Positions 53,143 through 62,569 are shown, numbered from the stretch's first letter. The stretch is DNA of 64,000 bases from Thermococcus peptonophilus (GCF_001592435.1 NZ_CP014750.1:1674001-1738000); one strand, 5' to 3'. A program made the numbers and translations. The notes: generated from the sequence alone by a model not told the origin.

Positions 53143-54609
53143 ATGATAGGTCTTCTGGCATCACTGGCTTACCTCATTCCGCTCACTGGTGGATTGATCC
53201 TTTTTAAGTTAGATGAAAGGAAAGCAGATGCCGTCATGCTCGCATCGTTTATTTCGGCTTTAGTTGCCCAGCTCGGTGTTGCCTACCTCTTCCTGACGGA
53301 GCATCATGAGGTGATCCACATCCCCTACATCACCACAGAAAGGCTCGGCGAGGCCTACGGCATAATAATAGACCCCATGAGCGTTTTAATCGGCACAGTG
53401 GTTTCTTTAGCTGGATTCATATTCATGTTCTACGGCGTTGAATACATGAGCGAGAGAAACGTCGGTCATCCCGGTGGGAAGGGGAGGGGTCTCTTCTACG
53501 CCTGGATGACGCTCTTCGAGGGTGCAACGCTTGGATTCATCTACTCCTCCACCTTCCTCGGCCTGCTCATTTTCTTCGAGCTTATGGGGCTCGCCTGTTG
53601 GGGAGTTGTGAGCTACTACAACACTCCTGAGGCAAGGCGGGCTGGCTTCAAGGCCTTCATAATTCCAAACGTTGGGGCGATGATCGGGTTCTACACGGCC
53701 ATCGGAATAGGCATAACCCAGCTTCACGACCTCAGTCTGTTCTCGCTTGCTCACGTTGCCCCCTCAATAAAGCCCTGGCTGTTCATTGCTCTACTCTTCG
53801 CGGGATACACAAAGAGCGCCCAGTTCCCGACCTACTCGTGGATCCCGGACGCTATGGAGGCTCCAACTCCTGCTTCGGCCTTTCTTCACGGCGCGGCGAT
53901 GGTTGAGATGGGGGTTTACCTCGTCGCTAGGGTTCTCCAGTTCATCGGCGATCTTCCAATCTGGATTTTCTACTTCATGGCAATTATGGTCTCCCTAACC
54001 CTCCTCATCCCGATACTCAACTATCCCGTACAGAAGGACGCAAAGAGGCTTTTGGCATATTCAACAGTGGCTGAAGCTGGCGTAATGTTCGTTGGGCTGA
54101 CCTTCGCCGCTTTAGGTCTTGACGTAGGATTAAAGGCGGCGATGTTCCAGCTCACAACCCACGCGTTCATAAAGGGCCTCGCCTTCCTCACCGCTGGAAC
54201 GTTCACATACTCACTCGGAACTCTCGACCTCAGGAGAATAAGCGGGCTTAAGGATATACTTCCTGTTAACGGCTTTTCCTGGGCCCTCGCCCTCCTTGGC
54301 CTCGCCGGCCTTCCGCCAATGGGGATAGCCTTTAGCAAGGCCGAGCTTCTAACAGATCTTGTTGCGCTCAAAATTACCGGTCTGGCCTGGCTCCCCATAA
54401 TCATGGTCCTCACAGACTCGGTGGTATTTCTCTGGGTCGGGATGAAGTGGATAGGAAGGAACGTCTTCGGAAAGCCGAGCGTGAAAAAGGCTCCAACTCA
54501 CTGGATAATCAACGCCTCTCTGATAGCACTCATAATCCTGACCCTGATTTCAGCGATACTCGCCTACCCGCTCGTTGAGGAGATAACCTTCTATGGGGTG
54601 GGAGCATGA
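53143..54609 (+). CDS. Mrp-type antiporter/NuoL-M-N-like subunit (MnhD-like), copy 1
   Basis: 488 residues, about 14 helices. Ion-path residues are present: Glu in LLIFFELMGLACWG, Lys in FAGYTKSAQFPTYSWIPDAMEAPTPASAFLHGA and Lys in PVQKDAKRLLAYSTVAEAG. First gene of a nine-gene unit; a TATA-like agcttaaaaagg is about 55 bases upstream of ATG and GGGGGGAAGG before it. It overlaps the next gene by 4 bases. In Thermococcales such subunits occur in membrane hydrogenases (Mbh, Mbs) and Mrp antiporters. Confidence 0.88.
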   Translation: MIGLLASLAYLIPLTGGLILFKLDERKADAVMLASFISALVAQLGVAYLFLTEHHEVIHIPYITTERLGEAYGIIIDPMSVLIGTVVSLAGFIFMFYGVEYMSERNVGHPGGKGRGLFYAWMTLFEGATLGFIYSSTFLGLLIFFELMGLACWGVVSYYNTPEARRAGFKAFIIPNVGAMIGFYTAIGIGITQLHDLSLFSLAHVAPSIKPWLFIALLFAGYTKSAQFPTYSWIPDAMEAPTPASAFLHGAAMVEMGVYLVARVLQFIGDLPIWIFYFMAIMVSLTLLIPILNYPVQKDAKRLLAYSTVAEAGVMFVGLTFAALGLDVGLKAAMFQLTTHAFIKGLAFLTAGTFTYSLGTLDLRRISGLKDILPVNGFSWALALLGLAGLPPMGIAFSKAELLTDLVALKITGLAWLPIIMVLTDSVVFLWVGMKWIGRNVFGKPSVKKAPTHWIINASLIALIILTLISAILAYPLVEEITFYGVGA

Positions 54610-56513
54610 TAGCGCTCACCGATGCCTCAATAATCTCGCTGGCGCTGGCATTCTTCGCTCTCGGTGCGGTTGCACCCTTATTTAAGCGAAACTTCAGGGT
54701 GAGCCTGCCCCCGGCCATGATTGGCTCTCTCTTGACTCTTCTCGCCGGTGCCTACGGGATCTCCCGCGAGATTGAGGGGGAGATACTGTTTGGTCTCCTT
54801 AAGACTGAGGTCAAAATAGAGTCCCTGAACGGCTTTTTCATGGCGTTTCTGGGTTTAGTGGGCCTTTTCGTGTCCCTCTACTTCCTTCACTACGACATGA
54901 AGCCGAGGCATTTGACCTTTGCCGTAGCCTACAACGGCACTCTGGCTTCCGCGTTTCTCTTCCTCGCCGCAGACAACCTTGAAAAGCTCACGCTCTCCTA
55001 CGAGCTTATAGCTGTGTTCACCCTTGCACTATTCCTATCCACTGTTCCTAAAAAAGGAAGAATAACGGCGAGAAACTACATTGTCCTGACTCAGGTCTTC
55101 GGCATAATTCCCCTCCTGATAGCGACCAGCCTTGCCTATTCTGCTGTTGGCAGCGTCCACGGGCTTACCTTCGAAGCCCTTCGGAAGAACCTTGGGGGGC
55201 TTCCCGTCGGAGTCTGGTTGCTCTATGTCCTCTACCTCTTCCCTGCCCTCGTTCGTTCAGGCGTCTTCCCATTCCACACATGGGTTCCGAGAGTTTATCA
55301 GAGGCTCCCCTCACCTCTCGTTCCGGTCTTCATAGCACTCGAAGGAACCGGCGTTTACCTCTCGCTGAGGATATTTTTCGAGACGCTTCCTCGCTCACAG
55401 GTGGTTGGGTATGTTATAGCTTTTCTGGGAACAGTTTCAGTATTTGCCACCCTCTACTCCTTCAAGGAGATCCGCCTGAAGACAAAGTTCGCCTACCACA
55501 GTGTGATGGACGTTGGTGTCTCTTACTTTGCCCTCGGTTCTGCCCTCGTTCTGAGTGGAGAGCTGGGAACTATCGCATTAGTCGGTGCCATCCTGCACAC
55601 CCTCTATCAGGCATTATACAAGAGCGCCATCTTCTTCGGGCTTGGTGCGATAGATCACTACGGAGAGGAGCCAAACATCTGCTCCCTCAGGAAGCTCCTC
55701 AAGGGCCACGTCATAACCCTCCTGATCTCGCTTTCTGCCTTTTCAATGGCTGGGGTTCCGCCACTGGCGGCATTCGTGAGCAAGTGGCTGATCTACGAGG
55801 CCTCCTTTGGAACTGCCAACGTCTATCTCTGGGCAATGGGCCTTACAATATCTTTCCTTGGCCTCTTCCCTCTCGCCTCAATACTCCAGGTCAGACGCAT
55901 CAACAGGCTTCTCTGCAAAAGGGAAGTAGAGAGGGGTGAGATACCCCTTTATATAAGGTCTGTCACTGGTATCGTTGCCCTGCTGGGTTTTCTGGTGGCG
56001 GTGTTCCCGCTCATAGTATTTCCATGGATACAGCATATGGTCAGGGAGCTTACCGGCTTTGAGATTGAAAGCCTGTCAAAAACATTCTTTGCAAGCCCGG
56101 GTATGGCCATAGCAGTTGGCCTGCTCATATTTTCAACGTATGTCGGCTGGAGAGTTGGCAAGATACCCACCGACAGGGTCAGCGAGCTTCTCCTGATATT
56201 CTATAACATGGGGGACATACTCCGCTTCACAGCCGACTTCTTCCTGAGCGAGGGCAAGAAAGCTTACCTGAGGTACGTTCTTCCCGTTATCAAGGTCGTT
56301 CCAAAGCACGAACTTCCGCTGATTAGGGACTACGACGATGCGCTTGACTATCCTGTTAGACACCTCGATGAGGCAATGTTCATGCCTTTGATAAGGCTCT
56401 TTGAGAAACTCGCCCGGTGGGGTGAAGAAAGAAGCCCCGATATGAACGCGCTTATAAGCGGGTTTGCCGTGGCTTTAGCCCTGTTGATAATCCTTCTGGG
56501 GGTGGTATCTTGA
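54606..56513 (+). CDS. NuoL/HyfB-like proton-pumping subunit with Lys-to-Arg change
   Basis: 635 residues with a NuoL-like core (about 450 residues) and a long C-terminal tail with an extra helix. The conserved Glu is in KLTLSYELIAVF; where copies 1 and 3 have Lys in (Y/L)xKSAxFPxxxW, this one has Arg (PALVRSGVFPFHTWVPRVYQRLPSP). A second Lys (RLKTKFAYHSVMDVGV) remains. The pattern resembles the H' subunits of Mbs/Mbh-type complexes. Overlaps neighbours by 4 bases. Confidence 0.85.
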   Translation: MIALTDASIISLALAFFALGAVAPLFKRNFRVSLPPAMIGSLLTLLAGAYGISREIEGEILFGLLKTEVKIESLNGFFMAFLGLVGLFVSLYFLHYDMKPRHLTFAVAYNGTLASAFLFLAADNLEKLTLSYELIAVFTLALFLSTVPKKGRITARNYIVLTQVFGIIPLLIATSLAYSAVGSVHGLTFEALRKNLGGLPVGVWLLYVLYLFPALVRSGVFPFHTWVPRVYQRLPSPLVPVFIALEGTGVYLSLRIFFETLPRSQVVGYVIAFLGTVSVFATLYSFKEIRLKTKFAYHSVMDVGVSYFALGSALVLSGELGTIALVGAILHTLYQALYKSAIFFGLGAIDHYGEEPNICSLRKLLKGHVITLLISLSAFSMAGVPPLAAFVSKWLIYEASFGTANVYLWAMGLTISFLGLFPLASILQVRRINRLLCKREVERGEIPLYIRSVTGIVALLGFLVAVFPLIVFPWIQHMVRELTGFEIESLSKTFFASPGMAIAVGLLIFSTYVGWRVGKIPTDRVSELLLIFYNMGDILRFTADFFLSEGKKAYLRYVLPVIKVVPKHELPLIRDYDDALDYPVRHLDEAMFMPLIRLFEKLARWGEERSPDMNALISGFAVALALLIILLGVVS

Positions 56514-56794
56514 ACATCGTTGACGTTTTTCGAGAAGTGCTGTACTTTTCAGCGGTCATCTATACCCTCGCCTTCGTCCTCTACGGAATAAGGGCGATAA
56601 AGGGGCCGACCACCGCCGACATAATCCTCGCGGTTGACTGTCTCTCCTTCGACATGGCGGCGTTCATGGTGATATTGGGAATATACTTCAAGTCCATCAT
56701 GCTCGCGAGCGGCGCGATAATTCTAGCACTATGGGCTTTCATGCTGGACATCTACTATACCAAGTACGTCCTCTACGGGGAGGTGGAGGTATGA
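56510..56794 (+). CDS. mnhF: Mrp antiporter subunit F (MnhF)
   Basis: 94 residues, three membrane helices, with the family stretch YGIRAIKGPTTADIILAVDCLSFDMAAFMVILG. TTG start, with GGGGGTGGT seven bases upstream, overlapping the previous stop. Small structural subunit of the cation/proton antiporter. Confidence 0.86.
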   Translation: MNIVDVFREVLYFSAVIYTLAFVLYGIRAIKGPTTADIILAVDCLSFDMAAFMVILGIYFKSIMLASGAIILALWAFMLDIYYTKYVLYGEVEV

Positions 56795-57240
56795 TAGACC
56801 AGATCATCTTCATCATCGGCTCAATCGCGATACTCCTTGGAGCTATCTACGACCTGATAGCGGCTATAGGACTTCTCCGCTTTGGAGACTTTTATATGAG
56901 AACACACGCAGCGACAGTCGGCACCATAGGCGGCGCCGCCCTGCCAGTCTTTGGAGCGGGATTGGTTGCCCTCGTCTACCATCCCCTCGGCGAGCAGAGA
57001 TTCTTCATGGCAGGGATAGCCTTCACCGTCGGAATCCTTATCCTGATCATAGCCCCCACTGGTTCACACTCACTCGTCTCAGCGGTCTATTTTGGTAAGA
57101 TAGGCAAGAAGCCGAAGCTCGTGGTGGACCACCTTGAGGAGGACCTGCCGGAGAGGAGCGACGTTGCCGAGCTGGTGAGGGAACACGAAGAAGTCCCCGG
57201 TGAGGAGGAAGAGCCGAAGTTCACCTTCAGGAGGGTCTGA
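56791..57240 (+). CDS. mnhG: Mrp antiporter subunit G (MnhG)
   Basis: 149 residues from ATG 56791 (MIDQIIFIIGSIAILLGA), overlapping the mnhF stop; GGAGGT precedes it. Three helices with AIGLLRFGDFYMRTHAATVGTIGGAALPVFG (MnhG core) and an acidic C-terminal tail longer than in bacteria. Confidence 0.87.
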   Translation: MIDQIIFIIGSIAILLGAIYDLIAAIGLLRFGDFYMRTHAATVGTIGGAALPVFGAGLVALVYHPLGEQRFFMAGIAFTVGILILIIAPTGSHSLVSAVYFGKIGKKPKLVVDHLEEDLPERSDVAELVREHEEVPGEEEEPKFTFRRV

Positions 57241-57241
57241 C

Positions 57242-57499
57242 ATGCAGGAGTTCCACCTCGTAATCCTGGCAATAGTGGTTTCATTCGGCTTCGTGTTCAG
57301 CTATCTGGCCATGAAGGAGCACGACCTGCTTAAGGCCCTCGCTCTCAGCTCCGTCCAGTCAACGTTCTTCGCCCTCGGCTTCTACATCCTGGCCGCTCCG
57401 GACATAGTCCTTGCTTACCTTGCTATAGCGGTTGGAGCTTATACTGCCCTCATCATCCTCGCGATAAGCAAGACCGAGAGGTACGAGGTGGGAGAATGA
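57242..57499 (+). CDS. DUF4040/MbhD-like antiporter subunit
   Basis: 85 residues, three helices (FHLVILAIVVSFGFVFSYLA, LSSVQSTFFALGFYILAAPDIVLAYLAIAVGAYTALIILAI). It corresponds to the C-terminal part of MrpA and to MbhD of the Pyrococcus hydrogenase. ATG 57242 is one base after the mnhG stop; a longer frame to 57200 is not supported. Overlaps the next gene by 4 bases. Confidence 0.84.
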   Translation: MQEFHLVILAIVVSFGFVFSYLAMKEHDLLKALALSSVQSTFFALGFYILAAPDIVLAYLAIAVGAYTALIILAISKTERYEVGE

Positions 57500-58260
57500 A
57501 GCGAGATGTTTACGTTGCGGTTTCCTTCCTGCTGGCGTTCCTTGTAATCTCCTACGCGGTAACGGTAAAGGACGTCCTCGGGATAGCCCAGAACCCGCTC
57601 CGCCCTCTCGGGGAATTCTACCTGAGCCACGCCTTCGCCCATGAAGGGCCCACAAGCCACAGCCCTGAGGTAGTAACTGCCATAGTCTGGAACTACCGTG
57701 GGTTCGATACGCTATTTGAGACCTTCGTCTTTTTCCTGGCCATTATGGGCGCCCTGAGCGTCCTTAGGCTCACCAAGGAGCAGGAGAAGGAGGTTCGCGA
57801 GCTTGAGGCAAGGGAACCCCACAGGCAGATGGACTTGATCGTTAGGGCAACGGTGAAGCTCGTCGTTATAATGATAGTCTCAATCTCGGCCTCAATAGCC
57901 CTTCACGGTCACTTAACTCCCGGAGGTGGCTTCCAGGGTGGTTCGGCCATGGCGGTTGCTTCACTGCTCCTCTTCGCGGCCTTCAGCAAGTTCACGCTGG
58001 AGAGAAAGGGCTTAACGTTGAGGCATACTGTCTCAGCCTACGCCCTTGGCCTGGCGCTCATTCTAACGACGGTCATTGTCCCGGTTTTCCTCTACGGCGG
58101 AAAGGTTCTCGAAATAAATCTCCTTCCGGAAGAGATCGGCCTCTTCAACCTCGACGTTGGAGAATACACGGCAGTTACCTTCGGGTTCCTGACGGTGTTC
58201 TTAGTCCTTGGGGTCTCTGAGTGGATATTCAAGAACGTCCTCAGGAGGGAGGTCCAGTGA
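57496..58260 (+). CDS. mnhB: Mrp antiporter subunit B, fused MbhE-MnhB type
   Basis: 254 residues. The N-terminal ~90 residues (YAVTVKDVLGIAQNPLRPLGEFYL, ETFVFFLAIMGALSVL) resemble MbhE; the rest is MnhB (SIALHGHLTPGGGFQGGSAMAVASLLLFAAFSK). So two units that are separate in many genomes are joined here. About six helices. 4-base overlaps at both ends. Confidence 0.86.
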   Translation: MKRDVYVAVSFLLAFLVISYAVTVKDVLGIAQNPLRPLGEFYLSHAFAHEGPTSHSPEVVTAIVWNYRGFDTLFETFVFFLAIMGALSVLRLTKEQEKEVRELEAREPHRQMDLIVRATVKLVVIMIVSISASIALHGHLTPGGGFQGGSAMAVASLLLFAAFSKFTLERKGLTLRHTVSAYALGLALILTTVIVPVFLYGGKVLEINLLPEEIGLFNLDVGEYTAVTFGFLTVFLVLGVSEWIFKNVLRREVQ

Positions 58261-58646
58261 TAGCGAGCTTCCTCATTTTCTACATCACGATAACGCTCTT
58301 CGCAATGACCCTCCTTGGGGTCTACGGCGTTGCTACCAGATCTAACCTCATCAAGAAGATCATTATGCTCAACGTGATGGGCGATGCGATAAACATGCTC
58401 TTTATCCTCATCGGCTATCGCCTCGTCTACCCAGTCTTTCCGCCGATATACGAGAAGCACCTGACGGTTGAAGAGTTCCTGAGCAGGGCGGTTGATCCCG
58501 TTCCGCAGGCGTTGGTGCTAACTGCCGTCGTCATTGGAATGGCCATGAACATACTCCTGGCGACCTATGCAATCCAGTTCTACCGCCTCCATGGAACCAT
58601 AGATGCCCGTGACATGGCCGAAATCATGAGGGGGGAGCGAGAATGA
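58257..58646 (+). CDS. mnhC: Mrp antiporter subunit C (MnhC)
   Basis: 129 residues from GTG 58257, overlapping the previous stop (GTGA), with AGGAGGGAGG upstream. NuoK-like: three helices, LLGVYGVATRSNLIKKIIMLNVMGDAINMLFILIGYR and DPVPQALVLTAVVIGMAMNILLATYAIQFYR. Overlaps mnhE by 4 bases. Confidence 0.88.
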   Translation: MIASFLIFYITITLFAMTLLGVYGVATRSNLIKKIIMLNVMGDAINMLFILIGYRLVYPVFPPIYEKHLTVEEFLSRAVDPVPQALVLTAVVIGMAMNILLATYAIQFYRLHGTIDARDMAEIMRGERE

Positions 58647-59140
58647 AGGTAAGGTTCTCCCCGGCGACGTTCCTGATAGCGATCGCAGTTTATCTGTTCT
58701 ACACGGGTTCGGTCAGCGAGTACGATTTAATAACAGGGAGCATCGTCGCCCTCATAATCTCCCTCACCGTTGGCCACTGGCTCATAGAGAACGATGCCAA
58801 GTTCTTCTCACCAAGAAGGTGGTTTTATGCGGTAATCTACGCCCTAAGGTACTTTTTCATAGAGGAGACAAAGACACACATAGACGTTGCCAAGAGGGTC
58901 TTCACACTCAAGGCCAACCCCGGGATAGTTAGAATCCCCCTTGAGGTTGAAAACGACTACGGGAAGGTTCTCGTGGCCAACTCGATAACCAACACTCCCG
59001 GGACGGTTGTTGTTGATATAAGCGACGACGGGAAGTGGCTCTACGTCCACTGGATCGACGTGAGCACGCTCGATGAGAAGGAGATCAAGGAGAGCGTAGT
59101 TGCTTACTTCGAGGACTATGCGAAGAAAATATTCGACTGA
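58643..59140 (+). CDS. mnhE: Mrp antiporter subunit E (MnhE)
   Basis: 165 residues: two or three N-terminal helices and a soluble domain with the MnhE signature NPGIVRIPLEVENDYGKVLVANSITNTPGTVVVDISDDGKWLYVHWID. GGGGGGAGCGAG precedes the ATG. Confidence 0.88.
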   Translation: MKVRFSPATFLIAIAVYLFYTGSVSEYDLITGSIVALIISLTVGHWLIENDAKFFSPRRWFYAVIYALRYFFIEETKTHIDVAKRVFTLKANPGIVRIPLEVENDYGKVLVANSITNTPGTVVVDISDDGKWLYVHWIDVSTLDEKEIKESVVAYFEDYAKKIFD

Positions 59141-59149
59141 GGTGAGAGC

Positions 59150-60745
59150 ATGGAGGTTGGGATAGTCCCAGTCATACCGCTTGGCTTTGCATTCTTCCTC
59201 CCGTTCATAGCCTTTGCAACTGGAAAGAACAGAAAAGTCGTGATAGCCTACGCCCTAACCGCCCAAACTGTGGCTTTCCTCGCTGGAATCAAGCTCTTCA
59301 AGATGGCCTACTCATCGAATGAGCCCTTAGTTTACGCTTTCGGGAACTGGATAGCACCGATAGGCATAGTTTTTGAGGTTGACAGGCTCTCTGCGACGCT
59401 GGTTCTGACCGCTACGTTTGGCTTCTTGATGGCGGGAATATACTCGGCCAGGTTCATCAGGGAGCATGGTTTAGAGTTCTTCTACACCTTCCTTTTAGGC
59501 CTTGAGGCTGGAACTCTGGGAGCCTTCATGACGGGGGATGCCTTCAACCTCTTCGTCATGCTCGAGGTCCTCGGCGCTTCCGCCTACGCCATAGTTGGCT
59601 TCTACCGGAACAGGAGCGAGAGCATCGAGGGAGCCTTCAAGTACGGGATAAGCGGTGCCGTGGCTACGAGCCTCTACTTCTTGGCTCTCGGCTTCCTCTA
59701 CGCATCCCTTGGAACCGTTAACATGGCCGATCTGAGCGCCAAATTCCATGGGATAGACTTTCCGATAACGGTGAAGGTCTTCGGCGACCCAACTCTAGCC
59801 CTTGGAATTTTCTTTGCACTGACGATATCGATGGTTCTCGTAAAGAGCGCCATCTTTCCGGGCCACTACTGGCTTCCGGATGCCTACCAGGGCGCACCAA
59901 TACCCGTAGGTGCAGTACTCAGCGGCTTCGTTGAGGTCGTTGGAATATACGCCCTCATGAGGTTCCTTTACACAGTCTTCCAGGGTGTTTCCTTCTCGGG
60001 CTGGCTCTCGCTGGTCTTCTTCACGCTCGGAACCGCGACGGCCTTCCTCGGCTCGCTGATGATGCTGGTTCAGAGGGACGTCAAGAGGGTCATAGCCTAC
60101 TCGACGATACTCCACATGGGCTACCTTTTCATGACGCTCGGTGTTGGGACAGAGCTTGCTGTTTTAGCCATAAACTTCCACATAGTGAACCACGCCATAG
60201 CAAAGATGCTCCTCTTCTTTACCGTTGGGGCCTTCATTTACAGGACTGGAAAGACGAAGATAGACGAGCTATCCGGCGTTGGGAAGAAGATGCCCGTAAC
60301 GACCTTTCTCTTCGGAATAGCCACGCTCAGCCTCGTTGGGGTTCCTCCGCTGAACGTCTTCTTCAGCAAGATGCTGATCTTCGACGCGCTGATGCAGAAG
60401 AGTGTCTGGCTTGCTTCAGTAGTCATTATCACGAGCGCCATAGCGGCCTGGGCCTACTTTAAGCTCTTCATAACTCTGTGGCGTGGAAAGCCCGTCGAGG
60501 GGCACGGTCATCACGGAGAGAATGAGCATGAGGAAGAAAAACACAATTTGGGAATCGAAGGCGGCGAGGTCTGGACTCTTACTTCTGTAAACCTCATACT
60601 CGGCCTGCTTGTGGTGCTCTTCGGCATCCTCGCACCTGTGTTGATAGACAGCTACTTCCACGGGGCAGCGGTTCAGGCGATGGATTACAAGAGCTACATC
60701 GAGGCCGTGAGGAAGCTGGCGGAGACTGTTCTTCTAAATGCGTAA
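59150..60745 (+). CDS. mnhD: Mrp antiporter subunit D (MnhD), NuoN/M-like
   Basis: 531 residues, about 14 helices. LFVMLEVLGASAYAIVGF carries the Glu; LVKSAIFPGHYWLPDAYQGAPIPVGAVLSGFVEV the Lys; MLVQRDVKRVIAYSTILHMGYLF a second Lys. A His-rich cytoplasmic loop (GHGHHGENEHEEEKHN) near residue 450 could bind metal. Last gene of the antiporter unit; GGTGAG precedes the ATG. No hydrogenase large or small subunit gene is in the window. Confidence 0.9.
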   Translation: MEVGIVPVIPLGFAFFLPFIAFATGKNRKVVIAYALTAQTVAFLAGIKLFKMAYSSNEPLVYAFGNWIAPIGIVFEVDRLSATLVLTATFGFLMAGIYSARFIREHGLEFFYTFLLGLEAGTLGAFMTGDAFNLFVMLEVLGASAYAIVGFYRNRSESIEGAFKYGISGAVATSLYFLALGFLYASLGTVNMADLSAKFHGIDFPITVKVFGDPTLALGIFFALTISMVLVKSAIFPGHYWLPDAYQGAPIPVGAVLSGFVEVVGIYALMRFLYTVFQGVSFSGWLSLVFFTLGTATAFLGSLMMLVQRDVKRVIAYSTILHMGYLFMTLGVGTELAVLAINFHIVNHAIAKMLLFFTVGAFIYRTGKTKIDELSGVGKKMPVTTFLFGIATLSLVGVPPLNVFFSKMLIFDALMQKSVWLASVVIITSAIAAWAYFKLFITLWRGKPVEGHGHHGENEHEEEKHNLGIEGGEVWTLTSVNLILGLLVVLFGILAPVLIDSYFHGAAVQAMDYKSYIEAVRKLAETVLLNA

Positions 60746-60808
60746 GCTTTTCTCTCATCTTTTCCAGATTTATCAGTGGTCTTGAACTACTGAAAACTGG
60801 AAAGAGCA

Positions 60809-60994
60809 TCAGGTGAAGTACAGAACGGCCAACGTTAGAACATAGAGAAGCATTACGCTCCTGAAGACGCTCCAGCCGAGTCTTTTGATATCTTCTATTT
60901 TCGAAACGTAGTTATTCTCCTTAAGGTTCTTCACCAGCCTGACCGTCGGCTCGATGAGGGCTATAATCAAACTAAGGATTATATGTAAGAACAC
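60809..60994 (-). CDS. 61-aa putative membrane protein
   Basis: From GTG 60994 (or TTG 60997): VFLHIILSLIIALIEPTVRLVKNLKENNYVSKIEDIKRLGWSVFRSVMLLYVLTLAVLYFT, two hydrophobic helices flanking a polar loop. There is no good ribosome binding site and its start overlaps the end of the YwiC-like gene by 23 bases, so it is a tentative call. Confidence 0.42.
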   Translation of the reverse strand: MFLHIILSLIIALIEPTVRLVKNLKENNYVSKIEDIKRLGWSVFRSVMLLYVLTLAVLYFT

Positions 60995-61564
60995 CAAAAA
61001 TTGGTAGCCAGGCTATTAAGGGATACTCCTTCGGGAACTTCCTGAAGGCCAGCCTCGTCTCGACATAGGCGGCCCCAATAGCTTCGTAATATGCCAGAAC
61101 CAGCCAGAAGACGAAGACCTTATCGGTGAAGGGTCTCCCCGAAACGGCCGGGGCAAAAAGAGCTGGAACCGCCGGCAGAAGGTTCCCGAGGGCGTAGGTG
61201 ACCGGATGCTTCCAGCCTTTAGCTCGGGAGAAAGCGAGGTGGAGGGTGAAGAGAACAATAACTACCGTCAGGGGAGTGATGAGAGGGTTATCGAGGGCTG
61301 GCCTGAAAACATCGGTGCCGAACCAGTATACCGCGGGAAGAATGTAGGCCAAGACGTTTAGACCGAGGCTCAGAGCAATTCCACTCATTTTCCAGGCGCG
61401 GTAGGAGTCAAAGGCGAAATCAAAGGTAAAGAACGTTACCAGTGCGACGGCAAGCCCGATAATCCAGCCACGCCAGTCCGCGTGTGAGAGGATTAGCCCG
61501 CCTATCATTGAAAGGATTATAGTCCCCCCGCCCCGGGTTCTCTTGGAACCTTGAAGATCTTCAT
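60972..61564 (-). pseudogene. YwiC-like membrane protein, frameshifted near its 5' end
   Basis: ATG 61564 (after AGGGGGC) begins MKIFKVPREPGAGG, which then runs into a stop; one base later the frame continues as TIILSMIGGLILSHADWRGWIIGLAVALVTFFTFDFAFDSYRAWKM with about six helices to 60972. One more G in a run of six (C6 on the plus strand, 61524-61529) would rejoin them. The N-terminal KxPREHG-like phrase and the helix pattern recall the YwiC family; an internal ATG at 61508 has no ribosome binding site. Function unknown. Confidence 0.6.
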
Positions 61565-61711
61565 CACAATGCCCCCTTTTGTGTTTTAACTATGTGGGTT
61601 ATAGAAACGAACCTAAAAACCTTTGCTGGGCAAATCTGAGAACAAGTTGGTACTATCATTAGAGCAAAGAACTTATAAATCGTGCTACTGTTCCTCAAAC
61701 TGGTGATACAC

Positions 61712-62461
61712 ATGAAGATCCTTGTGTCCGGAAAAGGTGGCTGTGGGAAGAGCACAATCAGCGCCATGCTCGGTAAATACCTCGCTGAGAAGGGCTACCG
61801 CGTCCTCATCATAGACGCTGACGAGTCTAACCCAGGTCTCTACAGAATGCTTGGCCTTCCAAAGGTCAAGACTTTAGCAGAACACCTCGGTGGGAAGAAG
61901 CGGGCCAAGATACTCATGGCGGCTGAAGGTAAAGGAGAACTCGACGAGGAGCTGTTCAACTGGACGCTCGATGATATCCCGGATGAAATCCTGGCCAAAA
62001 AGGGCAACCTGGCAGTTTTAACCATCGGTAAAATCGAGGAGGCCGAGGAGGGCTGTGCCTGCCCATACGGCTTTCTTGCTAGAAAGCTCCTCGAGGGGAT
62101 AAAGCTACAGGAGAACGAGGTAATTATTGTTGATACAGAGGCAGGAATAGAGCACTTCGGTAGGGGAGTTGACAAGCACGTTGATGTCGTCGTTGATGTG
62201 GCCGAGCCATCACTTGAGTCCATTGAACTGTCGAAGAAAATAGCCGGCCTAAGCGAGAGCCTCGGCCTTAAACACATCCTCGTCCTCAACAAGGCCCTTC
62301 CAGGAGTCGAGGAAAAACTGCCGGTTAAGCCCGACGTCATCATACCCTTCGACCAGAGCTTCATCGTTGACAGCCTCAACGGTAAAGAGGTTGAGCCTAT
62401 AGACCAGATTGAGACACTCTGGAAGTCAATAGCCGGACGAATTCATTTGTTTTCGCCTTGA
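61712..62461 (+). CDS. CooC-like P-loop ATPase (nickel-enzyme maturation type)
   Basis: 249 residues from ATG 61712 ([28 protein letters not shown]) with GGTGATACAC upstream. Deviant Walker [10 protein letters not shown], the CooC C-x-C motif in [30 protein letters not shown] (Walker B/switch II). CooC inserts nickel in CO dehydrogenase; related ATPases serve other metalloenzymes. No CODH gene is visible here. Confidence 0.85.
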   Translation: MKILVSGKGGCGKSTISAMLGKYLAEKGYRVLIIDADESNPGLYRMLGLPKVKTLAEHLGGKKRAKILMAAEGKGELDEELFNWTLDDIPDEILAKKGNLAVLTIGKIEEAEEGCACPYGFLARKLLEGIKLQENEVIIVDTEAGIEHFGRGVDKHVDVVVDVAEPSLESIELSKKIAGLSESLGLKHILVLNKALPGVEEKLPVKPDVIIPFDQSFIVDSLNGKEVEPIDQIETLWKSIAGRIHLFSP

Positions 62462-62569
62462 CGCTCTGACATTTTCTTCCAAAATTTTTACATGTAGTTG
62501 CCTATTTTGATGCAAACTTCTTCGGATTTTTGGCCTTTCAGGTGCAATAATGGTTCCATCCACTCCTTG

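Noticed and set aside
60481-60540. His-rich loop in mnhD as a separate metal-binding peptide gene
   Set aside because: It lies in frame inside the antiporter subunit between helices and has no start of its own.
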